Source of the DNA: Diatrype stigma
Lineage: Eukaryota; Ascomycota; Sordariomycetes; Xylariales; Diatrypaceae
Direction of reading: 5' to 3'
Assembly: GCA_022225965.2 (NCBI GenBank)
Contig: JAKJXP020000067.1
Coordinates: 62,001-126,000, forward strand
Length of the DNA stretch: 64,000 nt
Part shown: piece by piece, positions 11,181-20,291 of the stretch
How positions within the stretch are numbered: the first letter of the stretch is position 1
How the letters are laid out: every line of letters begins with the position of its first letter
The notes under the pieces: generated by a model
What the model was told of the DNA's origin: nothing
What the model saw: the letters and a program-made list of their open reading frames with translations, nothing else
Database searches by the model: none
Program-made: the position numbers and the translations under genes

Positions 11181-12060
11181 TCCACTGGAACGACATCGCA
11201 CCTATCCGTGCAAGCCGATCAATGGCAAACGGAAAACGGAGATGAAGGGAGAGGCATGATGACGCATAAGCTAGCATGGCATGCGGGAATGATTCTATAA
11301 ATCGACTTCGTTTTGCTTTGTTATCCACCGCAATACATCAGGTAAAGTAGGCTTGTGAAAAGTATGACTTCGTGATTAAGGGGAACCAGAACATGCGCAC
11401 TGTATACCCTTTCGATGACTATGCTTAATACGAAGAGCTATCTGACTTCATTGTTTACGGTAATTGGATTCTAGGACTTTAGTACTGAATAAACTTGTTT
11501 AATAGCTGGCATATGAACCCCATAGTCTCCATGCGTGCCCACATCCGTTCTTCCTAGCGGCTGTACAACCCCCTTTCCTGACTACCTCTGAAGTAGTTCG
11601 TAGACGGATAGCCTAACCCACCTTCCCCGCCTTCCCCACCATGAAGCTCACCCCTATTTCCCATATATGATGTACAACTCATTACCATTACTGTTCGTGT
11701 GTGGTAGCATCCCGCCCCTTATGCTAAGTAATTCCGTATCAAAAAAAGTGCCGGGGCTAACGTTGTCAAAGATATATTGTAAAGTGTATTTCATTGTTGG
11801 GTGGATTTATATTATATTACTCGCGAGATGTGCCCCAGAAATCCGTTTGGCAGAAGAATTCTTGACAGTAGAATTGTGTTTGAACACAAGAGCATCCCAC
11901 CCCAATAGCTGAAGCCATGATAGTAAAGATGATGCCTACCACATACCCGAGTGAAGAGCCTACCATGTACGTGAGATTCGACCAGTCTACCCCGTATATC
12001 AGCCTCTCACCAATCTCTGCAACATGCCCTGTTTCCGTCCAAACCAGATTGAAATCAACT
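11181..12060. other. Intergenic region, convergent gene ends
   Basis: Between the stop of the small-protein gene and the stop of the methyltransferase gene. Frames here continue past the methyltransferase intron boundaries (for example 11817-12060 on the minus strand) but show no conserved residues after the spliced stop. Nothing else is seen. Confidence 0.5.
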
Positions 12061-13040
12061 TCAGGTTTCGATCCCGATGCATCTTGTAATTTCCAACGCG
12101 TCCTATGATGTATCAGTTTGAACATAACAGGCAGTAAGGAGATCGCTTCACTGACCGGTACACCACTAGGCTCCAAACCATCGACGAATTTGCTTTCATA
12201 CACAAGGTCTGGGTTACCCTTTGGATTTGATCCGTGCTCTTCCCTGAGTTTATCTCTCTTTTGCTCGACAGTGCTGTTCACATACTCTAAGTATGGAGGA
12301 TTCCCTGGCTTGACCACTGGTAAAAATACATTAGTAACGCATCGACCTGTAATCCTTTCCCTTTCCTGGATATATGATCCTACCGTTATCAGCAGCGTAC
12401 ACCGAACCAGGGCCGACAAGACCTAGCTCTTCGCACAGCTTCAGGTCTGCCGTATAAGCTGGTTTGTAATGGTCCAGGAACAATAGGTCAATGCGACTGA
12501 GCTCGCCGCTCTTTCGAAGGCGTCTCAACGAGTCGGAACTGGCACCGATGACAACCGTCACTAAATCTCGCAGTCCGGCGAGATCCACCAACATTGATAT
12601 GACCGCACCGAACTCAGGATTCATCTCTAGACTGTAATATCTTTTCCCGTCGACCTCTCTCAATGCCGCAGCAAATGCTATGGCAGAATAGCCAACGTAG
12701 CCACCTAACTCGACCATGACTTTCGGTTTCTCCCTTTTGATCAAGTCTACCACGGTCTTCGACTTGTACTTCCCGATGTTCATCAGGTATTTCTGTGTCC
12801 TACCGTACTCGTCGATTGCTTCAAGTACCCTCTGTGGGTTCCCACGCATCTGCTCCAACTTAGGGTGGTTGTAGATGAAGTGCAAGAGTGCGATCTCCCG
12901 CCCATCGTTGAACTGCAATACCCATGTGTTAGTAGGTCTGTACGAGTACATCACACTGACAGCCTAGCCTAAGAAAATGTACTGACGTATACGTCTTCTT
13001 GAGGCTGATAGACCTCATCATGCAACGATTTTGGATCCAT
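12061..13040 (-). CDS. Catechol-O-methyltransferase-like SAM methyltransferase, mycosporine cluster
   Basis: Four exons: 13040-12987, 12912-12384, 12316-12156 and 12102-12061, about 261 aa, the normal COMT length. The first intron has a textbook CTACTAACAC branch site. The N-terminus reads FNDGREIALLHFIYNHP; the SAM motif is VMVELGGYVGYSAIAFA; the acidic ribose-binding strand is YYSLEMNPEFG; then IDLLFLDHYKPAY and VYAADNVVKPGNPPYL, matching the COMT pattern LDHWK...ADN..PG with its metal-binding Asp and Asn. The C-terminal exon completes SGVPDALEITRC. The predicted role is O-methylation of desmethyl-4-deoxygadusol to 4-deoxygadusol (inference from context). The fold is the animal-COMT type, unlike the CCoA-OMT-like MysB of cyanobacteria as I remember it. 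It is divergent from the DDGS gene, with an 840-bp spacer. Confidence 0.92.
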
Positions 13041-13880
13041 TGCACAGGTAAATACGCAAGCACGGGATATTTCGTCTCGATGGATTGCAATGGGCATCGA
13101 ACGCGTTACTACCTAGCATAAGTACCACAATACCTCAACACTTAGACGTGGAACTGTTAGACACCTAAACCCAATTGTGCATGCAAATGCGCCGTGGTCC
13201 CCCGTAGCGGCAGAGCGTGTGAGCCGTTCACATCCCCCACGTGGCCTCGATAGAATGTGATGTGTCACTATGCAACGGCCTTGAGGTCATCGACTTTTGA
13301 TTCGTTCTGAACGGATCCTCATCTCTAGCGACCAGATAGCTAGATCCCCTGGAGTCTCGAGATCACTGTTCCTCAACTAAGACCTGGTTCCTAGGGATCT
13401 GAGACATGAGACGGGTGATCCCAAGCTCGGCAATCTAGTTTAACTACACGCCAGTGAGACTAGCCCGAGATGTACTGCTCGCGTTTATGCGGATCAGGGG
13501 CCATACCGAAGTCTAATGGGTCTTGGCGACCTAACGTTTGGACGAAAACAGCTAAACATCGCGGGTAGAGACACACCACCTATCTAGACATTGCAATTGT
13601 CTTTAAGATGACAGTCGATTGCGGCTTTTAGTGCTAACATGTGAAGTCTATTGGGTCGATAGCTGTAAGTCATGACGATTCCATTGACGTCCTGAGCAAT
13701 TGTTTCCGTAATCGAGCATGAGCTGCAAGTTTCGTGAAGGCCAATCGGTAAGAGTGCTTATGTGACGATTGTGTGAAGGGGGTTTATTAAGGTTTCTGTC
13801 CTCCCAAATGTGACTTGGTCTCGCATCTCATCCCATCCAACACTCGTCTGGTCTTCACCTACGAATCTATCCGGCACATT
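13041..13880. promoter_or_regulatory. Divergent promoter of the O-MT and DDGS genes
   Basis: An 840-bp non-coding spacer between the start codons of two divergent pathway genes, well placed to co-regulate the first two steps. It contains a CACGTG E-box at 13238-13243. No coding frame, tRNA or long repeat is seen. A regulatory function is inferred from position only. Confidence 0.5.
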
Positions 13881-15524
13881 ATGTCTGACCTTAAGGCTAA
13901 CGTTTCGGAGACTGAGCATGGCTTTCATGTGGAGGGCTTCGAAAAGATCGAGTACGACTTCACCTTTCTAGACGGAGTCTTTGACATCTCAAACTCCAAT
14001 CTTGCCGACTGCTACAAGAGATGGGGACGTGTACTTGCTGTCACCGATAAGAATGTCTGCGGCATCTATGGTCAGAAGATGGAACAGTATTTCCAACACT
14101 ACGGTCTCGAGCTCAGGATTCATAAGACGTCCATTGGCGAGAAGGCTAAGACAATTGACACCTTCTTAAGCATTTGCGATTCCATGACCGACTTCGGAAT
14201 CATTCGCAAGGTGTGCTATGTAGTCCAGCCGAGATATATACCCTACATACTGATCTATACACAGGAACCTGTCTTGGTGGTCGGAGGTGGTCTTGTCACT
14301 GATGTCGCTGGGTAAGAATATCTATCGCCCCTGAAACTTGCAGGGAGGCCACCCACCAACAAAGCAACGGAGCTGACGACGGGAGCTAGATTTGCCTGTG
14401 CGGCCTATCGTCGCAACACGAACTTTATCAGAGTACCTACGACCGTAATTGGCTTGATCGATGCCAGCGTTAGCATCAAAGTCGCCGTCAACTATGGTCG
14501 GTACAAGAACCGACTCGGCGCATATCACGCGCCCATGCACACGTTCTTAGACTTTTCCTTTTTACGCACCCTGCCGATATCACAGGTTCGAAACGGGTTC
14601 GCAGAGCTTATCAAGATCTCGTCGTGCTCCCATCTTCAAGTATTCGACTTGCTCGACAAGTTCTGCGAGCAGCTCATCGAAACCAAGTTCGGTAGAGCCA
14701 ATGGCTCGCCGGCTGAAGTCCGCCAGGCCGCGGATATCGTGAGTAACTGAGATATTTCGATATGTGCTGCCGGCTAACACATCCAATGTATAGATCAACC
14801 GTGAAGGCATTTATGAGATGCTCAAGCTCGAGTCGCCCAACTTGCACGAGATCGGACTGGACCGGGTAATTGCCTACGGTCATACGTAGGTCGCCACCCA
14901 AACTCTATGCAAATACGTACGCAGTTCTCACGTTGATTTAGGTGGTCACCGATGCATGAACTCGTGCCTGAGACACCGCTCCGCCACGGCCATGCCATTT
15001 CCATCGACATGGCGTATTCGGCAACTTTGGCCAACCAGAGAGGTCTATTATCCAACGACGAGCACTCCAGGCTTCTTACGCTGTTTTCGAGAGCTGGTCT
15101 ATCCATAGACCACCCACAGTTCGACGAGGAAATACTCGACAAAGGCACGGCAGCCATCTTGAAGACCAGAGATGGCTTGTTGAGACTTGCCGTGCCCAAC
15201 CCTCTTGGGACATGCACTTTCCTCAACGACGTATGCGCCCAGGAACTGCGAGATGCCCTGCGCAAGCACAAGGAGATCGCTCAGACATACCCCCGTGAAG
15301 GCGCCGGGTTGGAAGCCTACGTCGACAGCAGCGACACGGGCTATGCGGACAACGAGACGGAAAATCTGGGCGTGGAGCAGGCTGCTAAGGACGCGGGCAT
15401 CCTGTCGGAGACTCAGACCGTCGGTAACGGCCTGATGGAGATGAATGGAAGCAGTGGGCATGCCAAAGGTTTACTCAGAGGTCACGCTAAGGAGTTTGTC
15501 GACGGCGTCAAGGCCCAGGCATGA
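13881..15524 (+). CDS. Desmethyl-4-deoxygadusol synthase (DDGS, MysA-type sugar phosphate cyclase)
   Basis: Five exons: 13881-14210, 14265-14311, 14390-14738, 14794-14885 and 14942-15524, about 466 aa. The ATG at 13881 gives [18 protein letters not shown] at the N-terminus, the opening expected of cyanobacterial DDGS. Dehydroquinate-synthase fold motifs follow: [16 protein letters not shown] (NAD-binding), [63 protein letters not shown] and [10 protein letters not shown], whose His residues are metal ligands. The signature GLIDASVxIKVAVN with YGHTWSP fits DDGS rather than DHQ synthase or animal EEVS (GLIDAGVGIKNAVN). Established reaction: sedoheptulose 7-phosphate to desmethyl-4-deoxygadusol. 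The first intron is 54 nt and in frame, so an unspliced reading is possible, but splicing restores [13 protein letters not shown]-terminal tail of about 70 residues exceeds the bacterial length. Confidence 0.95.
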
Positions 15525-16271
15525 GTGAGTACCTTGATGATAGATCTTGTGTAGCAGGCGAAGTATATTATTCGCACGTTTCGGATACACGTAGCTTAAA
15601 TACATGAAATACTGCTGTTTCTGGCTGGGAAAGCCTTGACGCTGAACTTCGTTAACCGTAGACGAAATCAAACCACTTTACCTAACCGCTTGGGTGCTTC
15701 AGCAACCATAAACCTCTGAGGAAGGAGTTCGTAAGTACAGTCGTTGTTCCACCGCTGCGATCCCGCAGACTTTTCTCCGACGGTGTGAGACAACATTGCA
15801 AGATGTTGACGCAATGGACATTCACATGCCAGGGATTTATCACAGGACGAATCTCGCCTGCACCCAGGGGATCCACAATGCATGTCGAATATGTCTCGCT
15901 TCATGGATGAAAGCGTATTTAGGTGATTCATTAAGGTTATATTGTAATAGCTTGCATCTCCCCTACACCGATACCCTGGCTCCAAATCATCGTAATCCGA
16001 AACCCTAGGCAGCTGTATTCCACGCAGGTATATCCTGGCTCGCTCCCCTATACTTCCGCCGAGAGCCGACACCGTGTCGAAAGAATGTTGCTGGAACCAA
16101 ACTAGCCACTGGAGAAAATCCACCCACGCTGAACTGCGCGTCGACCTTGTGTCAGCAGCAACATATGGGCTAGGCTTTTCGTCTGGGCGACATAGAACAA
16201 GCAAGTTGGATATGCTCATCTATAGCGCCTACGTTACGCCATCGTTGTCATTTGGCCCGAGTCCTCACAAT
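15525..16271. other. Intergenic region between DDGS and ATP-grasp genes
   Basis: About 750 bp. The ATP-grasp reading frame is open back to 16074, but residues encoded before the ATG at 16272 show no family similarity. The stretch should hold the DDGS 3' end and the ligase promoter. Nothing else is seen. Confidence 0.5.
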
Positions 16272-17846
16272 ATGAGTTGGTCATCTTTTGCCATAGAGAC
16301 AAGGCCCCTAGCTCTTGTTTTTCTCAGTATCCTATGCCTACCGGTCTCCCTCATCGTGACATTATTAGCCCATGTCACGATACCAGCCCCGTCAGACCCT
16401 CAGCCAAAAGAATCCGCCAAGAAGCTTCGTAATGGACAGCAGCATGCCGAGCAACATGAGATGCCGAGACGTGTCCTCATTACTGGCCTTGGAATGGCCA
16501 AAGGGCTGACCCTTGCCCGGGCATTTCATCTGTGTGGACATCGTGTCATTGGAGCTGACTTTGAGGGCTCCGGTATCCCGTGCCCTGGTCGCTATTCCAA
16601 GGCACTCTCGACATTTTACCCATTGGAGAAGCCAGGCTCCAAAGATCCTGCTACTACGTATATTCGACGCCTTGCTGAGATAGTCGAGACGGAGAGCATC
16701 GACCTTTGGGTGTCATGCTCAGGGGTAGCCAGTGCTGCGGAAGACGCCCTTGCGAAAGAAGCAATTGAGAGGCGGACATCTTGTACCTGCGTTCAATTCG
16801 ACGCTCAGACTACCTTAAGATTGCATGAGAAAGACTCCTTCATGCAGGAAACTAGGAGACTGGGCCTGCCAATCCCCCAAAGCCATAGCGTGACTTCCCC
16901 GGACGACATCTTGAAGATTCTTGCAAGTTCGATAGTATCAGACCCGGACCGAAGGTTCATACTTAAGCCGATCGGCGTCGATGATGCTCACCGTGGCGAC
17001 ATGACATTGTTGCCATGCACTTCACTCGCAGAAACCAAGGCCCGAGTAATGCGGCTGCCTATCTCGCCCGCCAGGCCTTGGATCTTGCAACAGTTCATTC
17101 CGGGTGGCGAAGAGTATTGTACGCATGCCCTGGTTATCCGTGGTGTGGTAAGATGCTTTGTGGCATGCCCTAGCGCCGAGCTCTTGATGCATTACAGCGC
17201 GCTGCCTACGACGTGTGCATTATCCAGAGCGATGCTGGCATTCACGCGCGAATTCGTTGCGCGATCACCGGACCCCGAAACGTGGACGGGCCATTTGAGT
17301 TTTGACTTCATGTTCGAAGATGGTGTCGCGAGTGAGAAGGGGTTCGAGAAGAGACTGTATGCTATCGAGTGCAACCCTCGGGCGCACACGGCAGTTGTGT
17401 TATTCAACCAGTATGGTCCAGCGATGGCCGCCATGGTTAGGGCCTATATATCGGCTACAAGCGGGGGCCTGGTACAAGAAGACTCGAACGGCAACAGACG
17501 ACATGTAGGCCAGAACGACGACGACGGTGTTCAGGACTCGTTGATAGTACCACCTGTAGCGACCCCGCCTCGATACTGGATAGGTCATGACTCGGTGTCT
17601 CTGGTGCTACATCGTGCTGGCCATGTAATAACAGGTCATCTGGGGGTGAGCGAGTTCCTCGCTGGCCTTGAGAGCTTTATGGTTCACGTAGGAACCTGGA
17701 AAGAGGGCACATTTGATGCCTGGGATCCCTGGCCAGCTTTTGTGCTGTATCACGTATATTGGCCCCTGACTATCTTGTCTGCTTGGTGGCGCGGAGACCA
17801 TTGGAGTAGAGTCAATGTCAGTACGACGAAAATGTTCGCTAGATAA
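16272..17846 (+). CDS. ATP-grasp ligase, MysC type (4-deoxygadusol amino acid ligase)
   Basis: A single exon of 524 aa from the ATG at 16272, chosen because it directly precedes a hydrophobic segment that cyanobacterial MysC also has. Residues about 12-38 (RPLALVFLSILCLPVSLIVT onward) form a membrane anchor. The catalytic part begins VLITGLGMAKGLTLARAFHL, then GHRVIGADFE, RYSKALSTFYPL, KDSFMQETRRLGLPIPQSHS, RFILKPIGVDDAHR, PISPARPWILQQFIPGGEEY, GHLSFDFMFEDG and YAIECNPRAHTAVVLF. The last holds the Glu-x-Asn pair that binds Mg-ATP in ATP-grasp enzymes. Established role of MysC: ATP-dependent attachment of an amino acid (glycine in cyanobacteria) to 4-deoxygadusol, giving a mycosporine. Here the amino acid is unknown; serine, glutamine or glutamate would match known fungal mycosporines. 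The gene follows DDGS on the same strand. Confidence 0.93.
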   Translation: MSWSSFAIETRPLALVFLSILCLPVSLIVTLLAHVTIPAPSDPQPKESAKKLRNGQQHAEQHEMPRRVLITGLGMAKGLTLARAFHLCGHRVIGADFEGSGIPCPGRYSKALSTFYPLEKPGSKDPATTYIRRLAEIVETESIDLWVSCSGVASAAEDALAKEAIERRTSCTCVQFDAQTTLRLHEKDSFMQETRRLGLPIPQSHSVTSPDDILKILASSIVSDPDRRFILKPIGVDDAHRGDMTLLPCTSLAETKARVMRLPISPARPWILQQFIPGGEEYCTHALVIRGVVRCFVACPSAELLMHYSALPTTCALSRAMLAFTREFVARSPDPETWTGHLSFDFMFEDGVASEKGFEKRLYAIECNPRAHTAVVLFNQYGPAMAAMVRAYISATSGGLVQEDSNGNRRHVGQNDDDGVQDSLIVPPVATPPRYWIGHDSVSLVLHRAGHVITGHLGVSEFLAGLESFMVHVGTWKEGTFDAWDPWPAFVLYHVYWPLTILSAWWRGDHWSRVNVSTTKMFAR

Positions 17847-18634
17847 GACCCCCGAGCTATCGGGAAGCAGTCTGGCTCTATTCCCTCTGATTCATTGGTC
17901 TGGCTGGGTGAGAATATGGATTAAGCGGATTAACTATTTCTGCTGCCCTACCATTTACTGCCCTGCCATTTGTGCGAGTTTCAGCGGATGCATTAGACAA
18001 TTGACAGACTTGTGGATGACAGCGGCAAACATGAATGATTGGAAACATCCAGGCAGTGGCAGGGGTTACAGCTCGAAAGGGCTTCAAGGCTGTTTATTCT
18101 TCTGGTTGACGCTGCTTGAAACGTGATCTAACATATCTCTCTTGTTCGTATCGCTGTGATGAGTATGTAAAAGAGAAATAGGGGCATCACAAACTGTAAG
18201 TATGAGACCGCTTTACCTACACCCACCCAAAGCTCACCACGGGATATGGATGTATAGACATACATGCACCTAGGCTCCTGCTAGATTAGTGGCCAACAGC
18301 TTAGCGTGAGTGTATGTAGTGTGTAAATAGTGTCTATCGTACCTGTAGTTAGTGCACCTGTAGGCGAACAGCGCCTTGCGAGGCACCTAACTACGGTAAA
18401 TGGATAGCAAATACCTCGTAGGTACATGGAATGACGTAATTACCGGGGAAGGATGACTAACTACAGCCTGGTATCTTCGTATCTTGTGCCTCACAGCTTC
18501 ACCAACAACATCCACCTATTTCCTCATCTACGTGATTTTGTCTCTTCTGGATAACAACTAGGAAACTTGTAGGTAGAACAAGACAAGACGTCAGGCTCTT
18601 CCGTCCTTATCGGCCACCAGTTCATCCGGATTGC
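17847..18634. other. Intergenic region, right border of mycosporine cluster
   Basis: About 790 bp between the ligase stop and the Nudix gene. It has several ACCTGTAG/CTAGGTA words near 18270-18430. No frame looks coding, and no RNA gene is seen. Confidence 0.45.
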
Positions 18635-19384
18635 ATGCCTCTCCATTTCAATTTGTCACCAAGCCTGTACATGCAGCGGCCTTATTCGGTGACTCGGTCC
18701 TTACTAGTAGCTCTGAGTTCGTTTGCGCACCAACCACCGTATCCGGCCCAACCATTCAGCATGTCGCACAAAACCCAGGAGCCGATCATCAAGAAGGTGT
18801 CGGAATTGCCAACCGACCAGGCCAAATGGGTGACACTCCAGAAGGTGGACTATGTTGACCAGGTGGGCAAAGAGCGCACGTGGGAGGTGGCTACCCGGAA
18901 GACACGGGGCAAGGCCGGAGTCGATGCTGTCGCCATGGGAAACATCCTCTTGCATCCGTCGCGCCCGCCCTCTACCCTCATTGTCATCCAGTATCGCCCG
19001 CCCCTCGACTCCTACACCGTCGAGTGGCCCGCCGGTCTCATCGACGCCGACGAGACCGCCGAGGAGGCTGCAGTGCGGGAATTCAAGGAGGAGACCGGGT
19101 ACGACTGCCGCGTCTTGAGCGTCAGTCCGGTGCAGGCCGCCGACCCCGGCATGACGAATGCGAACATGCAACTGGCCATGGTGGAAGTTCAGCTGAAGGA
19201 GGGCGACGAGGAGCCGGAGCAGAGGCTTGAGGACGGAGAGCACATCCAGCGGGTAGTTGTGCCCCTTACGGAGTTCTACGACCGTCTGGTGGAGTACTCG
19301 AAGCAGGAGCGCATGATCGTCGCCGCCAAGCTCTTCCACTTTGCAGCCGGCATGCACTTCGCGCAGACACAGAAGTACTTCTAA
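18635..19384 (+). CDS. Nudix ADP-ribose pyrophosphatase (NUDT5/YSA1 type)
   Basis: A single exon of 249 aa from the ATG at 18635, or 207 aa from 18761. The Nudix box is complete: GLIDADETAEEAAVREFKEE followed by TGY, with the REx2EE glutamates. TLIVIQYRPPLDSYTVEWPA upstream and DPGMTNANMQLAMVEV downstream are typical of the ADP-ribose pyrophosphatase subgroup, which hydrolyses ADP-ribose to AMP and ribose 5-phosphate. The extra 42 N-terminal residues before MSHKTQEP are hydroxyl- and Arg-containing with few acids, so they could be a mitochondrial presequence or merely 5' leader; I cannot decide. The gene is GC-rich and core-like, and marks the end of the mycosporine locus. Confidence 0.92.
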   Translation: MPLHFNLSPSLYMQRPYSVTRSLLVALSSFAHQPPYPAQPFSMSHKTQEPIIKKVSELPTDQAKWVTLQKVDYVDQVGKERTWEVATRKTRGKAGVDAVAMGNILLHPSRPPSTLIVIQYRPPLDSYTVEWPAGLIDADETAEEAAVREFKEETGYDCRVLSVSPVQAADPGMTNANMQLAMVEVQLKEGDEEPEQRLEDGEHIQRVVVPLTEFYDRLVEYSKQERMIVAAKLFHFAAGMHFAQTQKYF

Positions 19385-20291
19385 GCATTCCCGGCACCCA
19401 CCGGGGATAGCTGAGTGGTTCATGACTAGACCGAGACACCGACTTGGGCAAGCGAACAGGGGCAGATGCCCACGAAGGATTCCTTTCACCTGATCCACAG
19501 TGGTGATTGACCGTTACGCTCTCCGTCGCCCCACCAGTCCACTCACGACCACTGAGGCACGGGGAAGCGCGCGCCGTATCGAGCCGGGTGGGTAACTGAT
19601 AAGTCGCGCTTGGGATTTGATGGCTCTTACGAGTAGGGGCTCGCGCATGAGGACTCTCATGGTTGCAGAACTGTTCCTGTCATCTAGAGCGAATGCTAGG
19701 AAAGACATTGCTAGCCATTTAGCATTTGCACATGGGAGGAGATTGTTTCACATCGTATGTTCCTCTAGCTGACTCAAATATCAAAACTAATGAACCATTC
19801 CAGTCTAGATGCTGTCTTGCTACCCCCATCTGTGTTCCTATCCGTAGCTCCTTGTTCTCAGTGCTCTCTAGGAGGTTGCAGCGTCTTTCATCCCACACTC
19901 TTCAGTTACGATCCGCGTTTTGTCTTCTTTTGGAACGACGCTTGTACCTCGAAGCCTGGCAATGCCTGAGATCGTAGAATGGTCAACAGCCAAAACCACC
20001 TGGGTCTGCGCAATCTGCAGTGCCACGAAGGGTTGTTCTGTCGTGATAGTAGCGTGCGAGCAGCTCAAGTTGGACCGCTTCAGAGAAAGGATTGGGAAAA
20101 CTGAGCCGGTACGCATGGCGACTTCAGGCTAGCTTTCTAAGTACGGCTCTAAGCTGTCTGGAAGCAAGAGATGCCTCCGAGGGACAACTTCGCGTCCCCC
20201 CTTTCTCCAGGAAAGAACTATGTAATTACAAAGAAACCGACTCTGGAACTAACTACGCTTGCATTGGTAGCTCAACCAAATATCGACCAAC
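19385..20291. other. Intergenic region, convergent gene ends
   Basis: About 900 bp between the Nudix stop and the stop of the broken FAD oxidase. Small overlapping frames only. Nothing recognisable is seen. Confidence 0.45.

Noticed and set aside
13881..15524. Reading the cyclase as 3-dehydroquinate synthase or 2-epi-5-epi-valiolone synthase
   Set aside because: The [14 protein letters not shown] and YGHTWSP blocks and the neighbouring methyltransferase and ATP-grasp ligase fit DDGS; animal EEVS reads GLIDAGVGIKN at the same place.
18704..19498. 264-codon antisense frame over the Nudix gene
   Set aside because: Shadow of a GC-rich gene; the Nudix box on the other strand is unmistakable.
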